From assembly GCA_013397115.1 (NCBI GenBank), contig VWZW01004700.1, forward strand, positions 2,465,309 to 2,529,308: DNA of 64,000 bases. Reading direction: 5' to 3'. Position 1 is the stretch's first letter. The number at the start of each line of letters is the position of its first letter. A program made the position numbers and the translations under genes. The notes under the pieces were generated by a model, which made no database searches, was not told where the DNA came from, and saw nothing but the letters and a program-made list of their open reading frames with translations. Source of the DNA: Edolisoma coerulescens (lineage: Eukaryota > Chordata > Aves > Passeriformes > Campephagidae). This document shows positions 50,547 to 64,000 of this stretch, piece after piece.

Positions 50547-53500
50547 GCATAGTTGAATTGTTTTCCTGCATAGGTTAGGTTTAGTCCACTCTCTACTAGG
50601 ACTGATGCTTTCCAGTTACAGGCTTTTCTTCTTTGTGATATTATTCATCTCAGAATATTTAAACTGTTCTGTGGACTTCCTAAAATATCAGCATAGAGTA
50701 AGGAACTACAGGGTCAACAGGTCTTGCTATAATGGCTACCTAGACAAGGACTAAGTGCTTCACTCTTTTCACACTTAAAACTACTGTTGACCTCGACAAA
50801 GCATAAGGAGATAGTTGGTTTTAACTGTCTTCACCTCAAAACGGACATGCACTGAGCAAAGAGACACAGAGACAAAATTGTCTAGAAGTATACCTTAATC
50901 TGCACTTGCAAGTCTTCCAGTGCTTCAGGTTTTTTCATACCAGCTGCTGAGCTTTAACTGGCTTTGCTTTCAGGATATTTCTAATTTTTCTTTACAGAAA
51001 TGACACCATAGTGCTGTATTTTTGCTCTACCTTCTTAGTGGAGATTTACAATCCAAATTCCAGAACAAGAGCTGCTTTGGACTGGGGGGATGATGGTGCT
51101 CAGTTTTGAAAAGTCTCAAGATTTTATCTTGAGTTTCAATATTTGCTTCTTCCTTTATAACTGCCATTCTTGTACATGAATGAACCCATGACCGTTTTAA
51201 GCTGCTTTTTCTTTGTGTGCACTTCTACCACTCACATTTGTAACATCTAAAAATATAAATGTGATAAAAGATTAGAAGTTTAAAAATTCCATCTTATTTT
51301 TTCTGGAACTTAAGATTTTTAGGCCAATCTCCTTTTTGACACTTCTAAGATGCCTGTTTTAGGGTTAACAAAACTATATGCTTCAACATGATATGAAACC
51401 AAGGGACTTAACAGAGCCTTAAAGAACATCTGACAAAAAAAGACACAAAAGGGAAAAAAAAGGAAAAATTACACACAAACACAAAACTGAAAAAGACACT
51501 TTTTAAAAATGTGTTTATAATTCAGTTAGTCTTTAACAGGGACAAAATGAAGATCCTTATTTTTCATTTTCGATTACTTTCCTATCATATTTGCTAAATT
51601 TATAGGTCAGAAATCCTTTTTTTCCAGCTGACAACCTGCAGCTTCCACGTGAGATTTGAAAGTAACAAGTATTCATTCTGCCTCATAGGTCGTTGTTGGT
51701 AATAAAGATTCCACAACAGGAAATTAGCTGAGAATTTTGTTGATGATGTACAAAACAGAATGGAAGCCAGCTCACCCTCCCAGAGCTCCTTGGCTCTACA
51801 GTGCTAACAACAGTAAAAACAGACTTTTGGTCAGAAAAGTAAGCAGCTCTAATTCTGGGGTACGCAGGGAACTGCTCTGTTGAGTAAGAGCATGTTCTTT
51901 AACATCGCTGCCCGTAACTCCGCTTTAAGCCGACAGTGCTCAGCGCTGGGGCAGCTGGGTTCTGTTCCAGAGGCAGGCAGCTGCACCGCCAGCCACCAGG
52001 GCAGGGAAAGGAAAAAACAGAGAGAACAGGGTTAGGGTGGCAAGGTCCTTCAAACTGAAATGCCAGCAGAGACAAGATGCGCTCTGTTCAGCTGGAATTA
52101 GTCACTGGAGCAAACAGGACTCAACTCTCCTGAGCGGCTGCGTGACAGCTGGGATTATCTCCTTCATGAACAAGAGCTGGTGTTTTTCTTTCTTCCTGTA
52201 CCTAATAAAGAAATTGCAGTGACTTTAGGAAAGAAGTGTTCTTTAACCCAGGATTTTTTTCTTAAATGATCTTTACGTAGATCTTCATCTGTGTCAAAGA
52301 ATCTTCAGAGATACTAAAGTGGTTGTGGCTCTGTCTCTTATTCCTCCCCAGAGATGAGGGAGAAAAGACATAAACCAGGACTACAAGTTTATGTTTGTTC
52401 ACAGTCTGTTCCTTGGGAAGAGCAACTACGTGCATGAGCAGCTTATAACCCCTTAGAAGGTTAAAATCTTGCCTGTGGCAAGGATTACTTTAGTGAAAAT
52501 GCATTAATAACATGGGTTTGTCTGCAGTGATATAGTCATGTGTCTGACTCAATATTATTACCAAGAATAATTAACTCAGCAACGGGGAAAACACACTTGT
52601 ACACAAATGAGGTGCTGATGTTCATGAGATAAATTTCATTTATCATGAACTGTCTCACCTGCCTTCTGTTCTGTATACCACCTAAGCCTCTGAGACTAAT
52701 CTGAAACAGCTGGAAACACATTAAGAACCAAACAACCAAAAATACATATTTCCACCTAAAGGTTTCCTTTCCTCTTCAGAGGTGGAAGAAGCATAGGTCT
52801 TGGATAAAGTGGTATTTAGTGTTGCATCTGGGATAGATTCAGTGGGGGGAACGGTGAAAGAGAGGGAGAGCTCTAGAGATAGCAGCCTGCAAAATTTTGG
52901 CATTAAGAAACATGGAGCAACTATTTTCAGGTTATTTTAGAGGATTCTTGTATCACAGAGAATTTTCTATTAAGGCGTCTAATCCAACTCATGCAATATC
53001 AGAAGCCTGATTTAGTGAAAATACATTCAGAATAAAATGATATTTTATATTCAGATGCAAGGCTTCAGCACTATATTGCTACCCCTAGCCTTTTGGAACA
53101 CATTTCATTTGTAAACCCAGTAAAAAATCACAGATGTCTGTCATTGAAAGAAATTAACTTTATCTAGTTTGTTTCTTCCTACAAAAGTAGACAACCATAT
53201 CATTCCTTTTGGGCATTTGCCAAATCCTTTGGGATAATCGGATAGAGATGCCGTGGAGTTGTGAACAGTTGTAGTTCTGCTGTTGACCTACAGTAGCTCT
53301 GTGTTGTTTTTTTTCTGGTGTGAACCTTCCTTGAGGAGTGCCTGCTCTGCGGATTTTATCTGCTCCTTTCTGGTGGGATTCTGGATACCATTCCATACCA
53401 TGTTGTCTTGCAATGCAATGAGCCATGTGAAGTGACATTACTGCCTGCAGGAGGATCCCTGGAGAGACTGACACACGTAGTGCCTTCAAATATCTGCTGA

Positions 53501-55254
53501 AGCAGCAGGAGACATTCTTGTTGTAACAGGCAAGAAGAGACAGTGGTGTGGTGCAGCACTTCTTATCAAACAAGCTGGAAAAGAGGAATCCTTCTCTGCT
53601 TTCAAGAGAGGAAAGGGAAACCTTGCTTCACTTCTGAAAATACTTCTGGAAGCAAATAAAAATGCCAGCTCTAGTAGCATCTTTTTTTACAGACCTACAG
53701 CCCTGAGTCAGGTAATACTCCTTTGATGTCAAATGACAACATTGGGAATTAGCCTCTGGTAAGGCTACAGAATTTGGCCCATTTAAAGTGACTAGATTAT
53801 CCTTCAATTTGAAATCAGATTTTCCAAGAAAAATTCTTTTTTTACATTTATTCAAATCCATAGAGGAAATGAGATTAATTCATTAATCTCTAGGTTACAC
53901 TGTTGTAAAACTTTGGTTTTCTAAATTCCATGACTCAGCTATTAGGGCCTTGTTTTGTTATCATTTTAGCAAACATTCTGAATCCCAGGAAAGTTCATCA
54001 CCTGGCAGTCTTTTTTCTTAAAGGAGCTTAATACTACTGTGAAGGAATCAAAAACCACTTAGGAAGTTTTACTTGAGACAACAAATTTTGTGGAGGCACA
54101 ATTTTGCCAAGTGATTAGCTGGAGGCCAAATTCTGCAAATCCTAAAATCACGTGTGTATTCCTTTCACTTGAAAAGGACTCACAGTTTGAAGGACTTCTC
54201 ATACAAATAGGGATCTGCAGGATTTGGCCTTTTGTGGCAAGGCTGATATCATGGCTTTGCTGTATGTCATTAACCTGAGGTTTTTTTAAAGGGTTCGTCA
54301 GGAAAGCGGAAACAGATTTTCCTAAACTAACTGCTTACAGTTGAATTTAAAAATGCTGCCCTTGTCAGAGGTTAAACTGTTCCCTGCCTCTCTCTTATAA
54401 GCATTTTAACTATCTACATTAAATACTGTGAATAGTAAATACAAGGAATAAGGGCACAATCTAAGTACAAGAAAATGTAAAACAAAAGGGCAGTTTCATG
54501 GTCCCTATTAAAACACATTTAAAGTCCATCCAGCTGCTAGTGTTTAACCAACAAGAAGTATGGTTTCACACCAAAAGAACAATCTGTTTTGTGAATTAAA
54601 GCATTTAGAAGGCCTTAGTAGGAAAGGTAAGCACTTACACGCATGAGCAAAGTCAATGGCTCTTTATGTATTAATCCAGATAATGCTTCAAAACTGGGGT
54701 GAAAAGTATACAGAATAACTGGACATGGTTCTGGTTAGAAATTGATCCAAGAAAAGCCCAAATATCTGAACCATTGTGGTAAAGTAAACAGAGATGTGTA
54801 CACATAGAAGTGGAGCTCAAGAAACTAACCCAAATTTCTAGCTTCCGTAGCATCCCTTTCTATCCTGTTGGACAGGAATAAAAATCTGGCAGTTTAGACC
54901 TATCTCTGTTGCTTATTTTCTCAAAGGTCATGACTTGTTTTCTGCATGGAGAGAGTTGGAACTTTTTCTCATGAGGGTGTAGCTAGAAATGTTTATGTAC
55001 ACACCACTGAACCTGTTGTGCCTCCTGTCTACTCTTTTTCAATGTTGATATACTCTATCAGTAATGCAGCAGCCTAATTAGCTACAGAGATGTGTTCATG
55101 AAAGGCCTAAGGAAAACAAAAATACGTTTTCCAGCAGGAGTGCCTGTTTCCAGCATTTGTTTCCAACCTCCCAGGTGTTTCATAAATACATAGTGCATCT
55201 CTTCCCTAACAACACCTATAAATAAAAGGACACTGACCTCAGTCAATATTTACT

Positions 55255-55620
55255 CTTTAAAAAAATTACTCTCTGGCTTATTTTTCTGCTTTTCTTCTAC
55301 TTATTTTCTTTCTACTTTTCTCTAGTTTGCCCTAGAGTTTCCTTTAGTTTCTTCCCACTATTCTAGATTTCTTGCCCAAATTTTGTTAGGTTTTCATTTT
55401 CTTACTAATTTTCTCCTTTTCAGTTCTATTTTTGCTCTATTTGCAGTTTGCATGTCACTTCATTTCCTCTACCTATTAAGTTTTTATTCTATATTCTGCT
55501 TTACTTTTGTTCCATGTTTCATAGACTCTCTCCTGACTGCCCTTGCTTTGTTTCATCCATTTGTGGATCTTTCTTCTGCCTGGCTCTTTACTTCCCTTTT
55601 CTAGCTCGTGCTCTCGTTTG
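55255..55620 (+). repeat. Pyrimidine-biased tract
   Basis: A long T/C-biased stretch (TTTTCTTCT and TTTCTACTTTTCTC type words) without a clear repeat unit. Two overlapping 73-codon open frames here reflect that bias. Confidence 0.5.
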
Positions 55621-55940
55621 CTGCACCCTCTATGCTTACCACCCGTACATGGAAATCCTGATAGAATAGTATGGACATGTCTCAGGCAAGACTAGGAGGG
55701 AAGATATTCCCACCTTATTCTTGTCTTTCCCTGAAAATGATGTGAAGAGAATTAACTGTTCAAGGAATAGCTGAGAATTTCCCTTAACGTGGCAAAATCT
55801 GTGAAACTTTTTTGGATTCTTTTTTGGGAAGTAAATGGGACAGTTTGAACACTAGGCGGTAACAGGAATGCACAGGTACAGCTAGAAGGAGCTGCTTTTC
55901 AAGAGACCTTGTCAAAGAAATAAAAAGAAATTTGTCCAAA

Positions 55941-56038
55941 CGAAAAAAAACCCACCCTCCCACCCAACCAAATCCTNACCAAGCATTTAACCAATCAAAA
56001 AAACTACAATACACCAAAAAACCCCAAACCAAAATCAT
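55941..56038. repeat. A/C-rich low-complexity block containing an unresolved base
   Basis: The plus strand is nearly all A and C, with CCCACCCTCCCACCCAACC and ACCAAAAAACCCCAAACC motifs; its complement is the GGTTTGGGGTTTTTTGG type common in birds. The single N of the window is at 55977, suggesting assembly difficulty. Confidence 0.85.
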
Positions 56039-59000
56039 AAGAGAGGCAAAAAGCAGTCAGTACTGACTGTAGACACTTTTCTGTCTCTGTAGTGCATTTT
56101 ATACCAAAAGAGCAATAACCGCCAAACAAAACGTCCTCAGTCTAGAAAACTCTCAACTTACCAAAAAATTTTAAAAATTGGCTTTATGTGCCTTGTATTT
56201 CTTCAATGTCTTCACATTATTTCTTCCCATTTAAGTTTCTTATCTTCTATTTTGAGGTGTTTCCTCTTACACTGGGCGATAGTTGGTGCCCTGCTTTTCT
56301 CCTCTGCCTTTCACGTGCTGCCCCTCCCTGTCTCTCTGGACCACTCCTTTGCCTTCCTGTGCTCCTCACTCTGACTCTTCATGTGCTCTCTTTGTATCAA
56401 TCTTTTAACCCAGGTATTTCATCATACTTTCAACATCGCAAAGGTCTTCTATGCTAGCTTCTTCCCACACTACAAATTACAGTCATGCCCTGCTGGCATA
56501 GCCACAGAAACTGACTCTCTCCTGCTTTCACTTGCACGTGCTCTTGTTCTCTCCTATGCACACACATTGCACCAGCACTTCAAAACTAAACCAAATGTGT
56601 GGATACGTGAAGATTTCCCCTATATGTGTTTGTCATGTAGGCTCAAACTCTGCTTTGCAGGTTCTTACCAGACCAAATTTATGTGCCAATTGTAATGTAA
56701 CCTCCTACTGAAACACATTTCTCTTCCCCACTTTCTTCTAGATCATTTTTCCACATGTGCAGAGAACCTCCTTCTCATGTCTTTTCTCCTTTCATGATAG
56801 ATCCATCCTCAGAAGACTTCTAAATAAAGGTGTTTAGATTTTGAGTGATAAGGAATCCGCTGGACTGAAAGTAGTTGAGTGAGTGTTGTGGGGGACAGAT
56901 TTGCTCCTCTATTTTGGAAAAAACTCTTCAGATTTTCTCAGGAGAGGGTTTTTTAAATTTTTATCCCTGAAAGAAACAAAGGAGCATCTTGGTTTTGAAA
57001 AGTAGGATTTTGGTAGCATCTTGCTGAACAACTGGGCTGGAAGAGTATCCTTACTTGATCTTAGGAGGAACCTCATTTGACTTTTCAGAGGACAGTACTT
57101 GTAGCATGCTCATGTCACACTTGGTTTAGGCTTTTTTTCCTTGACTTCAGGCATGTCAGAGAAGAAATTTAAAACTAAGGTAAGAGCAGTTTAATGACTG
57201 AAGTGAGGTTCCTCAAAGCAGTGCAAGAAAGGACAACCCTAACTACTGATTCTTATGTGACTTACGACTGAGGTGCAAAAAGTACAATGCTATCAACCCT
57301 TCTTCAGGGCTGGGTAAGTGGCACAGAAAGGCTGACATACTCCATAAAGAATCTGATTTTATCAGGACTTGGGGAAAATCATTTTAACTTTTCTCCAAGT
57401 AATTTGCCCTCCTCTTGCCCACCCAGCTAACGACAGCATGGAGACATGACTTCCAGCCTTTGTGCTGGAACCATTTCCTGCAGCCTGCCTAGTGTACTGG
57501 CAGTCAGCAGAGCTCTCTCGGTATTGCAGCTGCAATGAGGGAAGCACAGAGGTCACGGTTCAGCCTGGCTGGGCCCTGTACCTGTGTGAGGGGTGGGCCA
57601 GAGCCCCAGCACAAGGCACACACCAACACCCAGTGAAGACACAGCAGAATTGTTTCAAGGGGTGCTTTGCCAACAGCCCTTCAGAATTGTGGCTCTTGGC
57701 CTCTGCAATGTTCCCCTCGCCAAGGCCCCTCTCTCATGAGACATCCACTTGTTGATCACTGAGGTGCTTAAAACCTGAATCTTGACTACTGTTTACCAGA
57801 CTTGTCTGTTGCCCTGTGTGCTCTCTGTTCAAGGCCTGCACCACACACCTAAACCCTGTGGTCCAACCTACACATGCCTTCAGCCCTCAAGCTGTTCTCA
57901 GGCTCCCCACTCAACCTAGTATCAATCTAGCTTTCTCCTCATGTGCACTGGGAAATTTTTACAAGGAAAAAGGGACTATTCAGCTCTTCAGACTGCAGTT
58001 AGACATGCTGGTGGGTGCGTGCATGCTTGGTGTGTCCCAGGGGTTTCAATTCCTCAGATCAGAACTGGGCATCTGGTTAAAATACAAGGCAGCTTTCTTC
58101 TGGACAGGATGCTGAAGTTTCTTCTTAGTAATGGACAATGGAGGAAACAATCAGACTGAGGAGGAAAGTCATATGAACTGAGAACCCAATTTAATGTGAG
58201 GTTCCTATGCAGATCTGTTGCTTTCCTAATTTCCTTATGGATCTCCATAGTGTTTCCAGGTCATTATGCCAGCCAGGGAATTTCTCAGTGCCCATCAGCA
58301 AGCAATGCTGAAAGACCTGCACCTTACTTGTGCCCCAGGAAAGTCAGTGTTTTCTGTCTTACAAATAAAGCAGGAGTAAGAAGTCAGATAGACTTGGACA
58401 GCAACTCTGAGACCATGTGCTTGTCTTCCAGCTATCTTTGGCCAGTCTTTGGTAGCAATTGAACCAAACTATCAATTAAGTGTTTGTATCATTTCATAAT
58501 GAAATACCAGTCACATTCTAAGCATTATTCATTATTTGCATAAAATGATGTCACATTCTTTTTACAGTCACCTAACTTCTCTTACAGTAAGCAGTTTCCA
58601 GATTCATTCACCTGTATGCCAGTTGTGCCACAGAACAGACTCCTGTCCAGTGGGTTTTGTTTTGGGCTTGATACTGCTTTGGTTTAAAATCTTCATAGTA
58701 GTGGCTTCCTCCTGTATTATGTGTGTGAAAAAGCAGGCACACACAGTGTCACTGAGGTCTGAACTCACAGAAAGTCCCACAGGATCATTGTTTAGTCTCA
58801 TGCATTAAATTATGTTCGGGAGCCTAGGATATGTCTACAGTGCTGATGAAGAAACTTTTGCCTGAGCTGGCATGGCTGATAAGTGGTAGAAATGTGCCTG
58901 AACAAACGAGTTCTGCCTTACGCCATCCTCTGCCAGCCCCTGTCTAGCTCATTTGCACAGCAGGGATCTGTGCCATGCCAGATGCTGACGTGTCTCCCTG

Positions 59001-62000
59001 CGAGCTGAGGGATCACTGCTGGGCTCAGCGTGGAGACAATGCTGATGAGATCTGACTCCCAGGGAGCAGTGGCCAAGAGGAGGACATGCAGAAGAGAGAA
59101 AAAGGTTGACTGCTGTCTCATTTTTTGCATTACTTTCTCAATTTATATTCTTATGATCTTATTTACATATATTTTACTTATATTTATGCTTTTCATTACT
59201 ATTTTCTCTCGTTTCTCTTATTAGATTATAAAAATATATATTGGTATTTATTTCAAGAATCTTGAATGCGTGGGAAACCCTTGATGCAGCTCCTGAAGAA
59301 AGATGCTGTAGAAAGAAAACTTCAGCATAATGCTACCATCACATCTATCAAGGAACGTATCTTGCACCTTTAAATGCAATGACTAAAATCACTAGTAAAT
59401 AATATGATGCAAACAAAACAGAACTGGGACATTGCACTGAAGACAGAAATATTCCACAGATTTTATTTCAAGGTCACTCTTACCAAAAGGATGAAAACAT
59501 GCACTGGGAAGAGTGTCTGGCCGTAGAGTTGTGTGTGTAAGTTTAAGGGCAGAAGATCATAAACAACTTTTAACAGAAGCTTCTGACTCTGCAAAACAAT
59601 TCTACTTTTTTATATAAAGAATAAATTTTAAGCCATAGAAGTCCTGCAGCATGAATACAGTGAAAATAAGCAAGAAGTACTCTGACAGATAGAAAATCCA
59701 GTCATATACCATTTTTAACCATGGGTAAAAAAAAAGTGATCTTCTGCCCAATATATGTATGAAGTGGATAGTTTTCTTTTTTTTTATTATTATTCTTATA
59801 CAGATGGTTTCAAGGCAAGGATTCGGAAAATATCTGAAAGCAAACTTCACGAGACAAAGATTTACAAGTGCATGTGTCTAGATTTCTGATAGAATAGCCA
59901 GACATCAGGGAAAAATTTTGCTTGCTTCTCAAATATATTGGAGCTATCAAGATGAATTGGGCACAGAAGATAGTGTATGTAAGGGCAGTTGGATGACTGA
60001 AAATAGAAACTCTTAAGAATAACACAGAGCCATTTTGGAAGAGAATTCTGTATCTGGAGAGCCAGAGGCACAGCAGACTGGCCAAACTATGTCAAGGATA
60101 TCCAGGAACCTGGTAAGCAGATGTGAGGCATGTGGGGAAATGTGGTCCAAACAGCAAAAGATGCTATGAAAAACTGCAGCAATTCTAGCAGGCCTTGCAG
60201 CATAGTAGGAATGGACCTTTTAAGAAAATGTGCTGAGAAGTTACAATTTTGAGCTAGAATATAGTAAGTATTTGTACATCTCTTGCAAATGTGAAGTTTA
60301 AGTACTGTCACAGCTGAGCGTAAATTTAGTACATATTACTTTGTTTTCAAGCTGCGTGTTGTGAATTGAGGAGTTTCACAACTGAGAGATGCTAACTTAA
60401 CCCAGCAGTGTGTTAGCTTGGGTGGTTGCAATGGCTTGAACAGAGTGCGAGATTCTATCTCGGCAAAAAGCAACGAAAAAATATAGCCAGCCCTTCCTTA
60501 ATAAAGAAATACATGTACCAAGAGCCTGAGCAACACCTCGGGGCTGCACACAGTGTTGTCTTAAAATTTCTACGTTCATAGCCCCAGCACCATTGTCACT
60601 GGTGGGGGTGAGACGACGAGGAAGAACAGTGCATGTGAAAAGATGAGAATTCACTACAGCCAGAACCCTGATTGCCTTCTAAACAGGAGACTTTGTTGTA
60701 ACCGGGGATCCCCCCAGGACAAACTGTGATCATGAAAAAATTCAGGGCATTGAAGAAGTAAATTCTTGTTGATATAATACAGCAGTGTGTTTCTCTGAGA
60801 CATTATTACAACATTGGGTCATTGGCAATGCAATGAAGGATAGTAAGATCCACCTTCACTGAGATATGATCAGCACTACATTGAGAAACTACAGCCACCG
60901 GAAGGATTGACTGCAAGACAGCCTCTTGGCACTATCAGAAGATAAACACTCATTAAACTCCTACGGGGTATATCCAAGACCCTGTGCTACAGCACAGTGT
61001 GGAGCAACACCTCTCCAAGCCCTGAGGAAAATACCTTAGATCCTACACGCAGCTGAGAAAAGAGAAAGAGACATATGAGTGTGTTAAAATATGTATGATG
61101 TTAATGAATTTCAGACTTCAAGGGTGTGTAACAGAATGCTAAGTACATAAATTGGCTGTGGTAGTTGCAATTAATTTTGGTATCTTAAATAAATGCAGTA
61201 AATGGAACATTAGTATAAGTACAGTTCCTATGGGGACATTGTCATGGGTTAATTTACTGTATAAAACAGGTCCATTTTTACCCTGTACTGTTGGCTGATA
61301 TCAGTAGTATTTATGAATTTAAAGCCCATCTATGCTGCCACAGTAAAGGCAAAGGAATCATCAGCAACAATACCTACATCAGATTTTATGTGAGTATTTC
61401 ATGCAACAACAGCAACTAAACACAGGAAGGAGGTTGAGCACAAACTACACTAATCTCCTGGGGGTGGGTGGCTGCTTTATGTAGGTGGCTGTGCAAGTTA
61501 CACAAACTACTGATGATGTTGTTTAAAGTGGTGTGAGGATGCTTACTCATTCTCCAAGATGAAGTGCAAAATTACTTTGAGGAAGCTGGTTAGAGAAAAC
61601 AGCATGCAAGGCTAAAGGAATACTGCCAGGCTATTGAATGGTCTTGCCTATCTGCTGCCCTTGCTTTAGAAACTGAATGAGCCCGGGCTTTTGCAGTCAA
61701 GTAGATTTGAGAAATCCACCTCCAGGCACCCCTTTGCCTCTCCATATGCTCCTTCCTCACAATCTTCTGGGACTGGTGATGTTCAGGAAGGGAATGCCAG
61801 AGGACCTCCCTCCCCCTGGCCCACCTCCACAGCACTGTGGAGAGATGAGGAGAAAGTTCTGCTGTGGGTGGAGCCACCCACCTCTTGCTCTCCTCGCTTC
61901 CCTTCACCAGTTAATGTGCTCTGGAGCGGAGCGCCTGAAGCTCAACCCTGTTGCTTCTCTAAGCACTAAAGCTGTTGCACACAACCACATACACAGACAT

Positions 62001-62739
62001 ATAAGAGGGGCAGGTAGTGAGCAGAATTTCTTCCTGCACCCATGTTCACCTGTGTTCAGCTTGGATGTAATTTGGTCCCACATAAAGAAGCTAAAATATC
62101 TTCTGAAATATTTCTCTTTTTTTTTACTTCTAGGTTACTCAGTACATTTCTAACTTTGACTTGGACCTCTGAATGTTGATGGTCAGTAACTTCCTGAATA
62201 TAACCTCTCAATGAGCACTGCAGCCAAAAGGGATCCAAGGGATCCAAGAGCATGCATAAAGAGCGAGGAAAATGATGTCACTGCTACACTTAGCATTGGT
62301 AGGACTCATGATGGGCTACAGTCCATTCTTGATGTTTTCAATCCATAGAGGATGCTAGGGGATTACACAGACTATGAAGAAGATCCATGGGACTGATTAA
62401 ACCACTAGAAAAAGTTTTATAGCATGCTCTAAGAGTTTCATCTGTTGTTTTAGAAAAGAAGAGGCTAAGAGTTGAGACGATCACAGACTGTAAGTATCTA
62501 TGGCAGGAATATGATTTTGATAAATAAGAGTTAGTCTAGCAGACAAAGGCATAATAAGATTTAATTGCTGGAAGCTGAATTAAGGGAAATTCAAAATAAA
62601 AATAAGGCTCAAAAATGTAAGGGCAAGGATAGTTTTTCCTTGAAACAATTCACTAAGGGTTGCTGTGGGCTCTTCATCACTGGAAATATTTTAATTGAGA
62701 TTGGCTTCTTCTCTAAACTTTGTGCTCCAGTTCAAACAG

Positions 62740-62850
62740 GAATTAATTCAGGGAAGTTCCATGGCTTGTATTAAAAAAGAGGCCAAGCCAGATGATCACG
62801 GTGGCCCCTTCTGACTTTTTCATTTATGATCTCTGATATAATCAGACCCT
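62740..62850 (+). mobile_element. Old CR1 3' end fragment
   Basis: AGCCAGATGATCACGGTGGC followed by CCCTTCTGACTTTT and ATGATCTCTGA matches the older CR1 tail type common in turtles and crocodilians and kept as ancient copies in birds (GATGATCACAATGGTCCCTT, then CTGACCTT). It lies at the end of the intergenic window in plus orientation. Confidence 0.65.
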
Positions 62851-64000
62851 AGCACAATATAGCCATAGGCAAAAACACTTCCTATTCATCACAGATCATT
62901 ATAAGAAATGTTAACATCTTCTCATTATAAATCAGGCCGTATGGCCGTATTTAGCTGGTAAACATAACTCTAGTTTCATGTGTCTTTCACTCATTACCTT
63001 AAAAAACCTCAAAACATTTACCCAGCTCATCCCAACTATTCAGCGTAAAAAGTTTTTAAATGTTGAGAACAATGAGTTCAGGCTCCAGTACCGCTGAGCT
63101 GTCCTTCAGTAAGAACACACAAAATGTATCCTAATAAATGAGCAACCCTAAAGTAAACCCTGCATCACTATCACCTGGATGTAACTACACCTAATGTCCC
63201 CTTGATCTTTGCACAGAACTCTCATTGCGTACACAGCAAGAGCAGTAAATGGCTCTAAGGGGGTAGATACTGTTTCACAAAAAGGTTTAAGACAAACACA
63301 GGCAGCAGAGAAGTGCTGATTTAGTAACAGAATATTTTACAGCAAAGAAGGTCACAAATTGGCAGCATTAAAGGTTTTATTTTGGTTAGTTGACAAGTGC
63401 GAATAAATGCTGTACAAAACAGGTAGTCAAGTGCCAGCAATATTTTTCTTTTGAAAACGTTATCTTCACTTCAATCTTCAGTAGAATATCATCAGTCAAT
63501 CATAAAGTTGGCTGTTCCAGGCAAATACTTTTACCATTACACAATCCTGTGTGAATATTGGGTTCACACAGTGGAGACATAATCCTGCAAATGCTGAAGA
63601 AGACAGTATTTTCTAACCCAAGAAGAGCCCATTTCACCTTTAGAGGTAGGAAATGAATCTTTTCAGAAAGTGGCTTTTAAAACAAGCTAAATTCCTATTC
63701 CAGATAGACTGCCTTAACTTTATTTACAGAGTTGAACCTTTTGTTATTAGACAGAAAGACAGACAAACAGTTTATCTCCAGCATATTTTTCATGCACAGT
63801 CAAGGCAGTATCTTGTGACCAGATTCACAGAACACAACATTTAAAGTAATGTACAGCTTGTAGAAACTAGGTAGTAAAAACAAGCAATGGACTTAATGGT
63901 GACTTTAAGCAGAAAACAGAAAGAAGTTTGGTGGAATACCACAAATCCAGCTGTTTCATGTTAGCCACTGATTCACACCAACTAAATTTACCCAAACTGT
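62851..64000. other. Intergenic DNA at the right edge
   Basis: AT-rich sequence without recognisable exon or repeat. OSR2, the expected neighbour, is not reached: no C2H2 zinc-finger coding sequence is present on either strand. Confidence 0.6.

Noticed and set aside
52950..53000. CR1-like 3' end (ATCACAGAGAATTTTC ... CTAATCCAACTCATGC)
   Set aside because: Only scattered similarity to the antisense CR1 start; too short to support.
53160..53861. Stack of minus open frames up to 137 codons
   Set aside because: The frames overlap in different registers and none resembles a known protein.

Overview
The window looks like a piece of a bird genome (vertebrate nuclear DNA), from a draft assembly (one N at 55977). 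Three things support this: intron-split coding exons with GT/AG sites, a CpG-island promoter, and interspersed repeats that are almost all CR1 LINEs of the avian kind, with no mammalian Alu or L1. No bacterial, plasmid, phage or CRISPR-like system is present. Nearly all of the DNA is intron or intergenic, and most open frames longer than 60 codons are chance frames or CR1 remnants.

The one gene I can identify is the 5' end of VPS13B (COH1, the Cohen-syndrome bridge-like lipid-transfer protein), on the minus strand. A CpG island at about 30490-30860 carries its promoter (NRF1, two ETS, E-box and GC-box motifs) and a predicted non-coding exon 1 ending at 30603. Exon 2 (29747-29924) holds the start codon and residues 1-49. 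Exon 3 (22145-22288) holds residues 50-97. The rest, 1-22144, is intron 3; I found no fourth exon, so the remainder of this very long gene lies beyond the left edge. All three junctions are phase 0 or precede the start codon, and an in-frame stop upstream of the ATG fixes the start.

From about 31.5 kb to 64 kb I see no established gene. By synteny with other vertebrates this should be the interval upstream of VPS13B that leads to OSR2, but no OSR2 zinc-finger sequence is inside the window. It holds truncated CR1 copies, several very old repeat relics, pyrimidine-rich tracts, a 110-base poly-T run and AT-rich single-copy DNA that may contain regulatory elements. Two coding-like open segments with good splice-donor sequences, on opposite strands, sit together at 48.5-49.1 kb and are the best candidates for something unannotated.

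Points most worth a second look: the exon 2 donor of VPS13B lies exactly in the loop of a perfect 8-bp hairpin; a CR1 copy abuts the VPS13B promoter; strand composition appears skewed inside the gene and balanced upstream; and the 48.5-49.1 kb exon-like pair.
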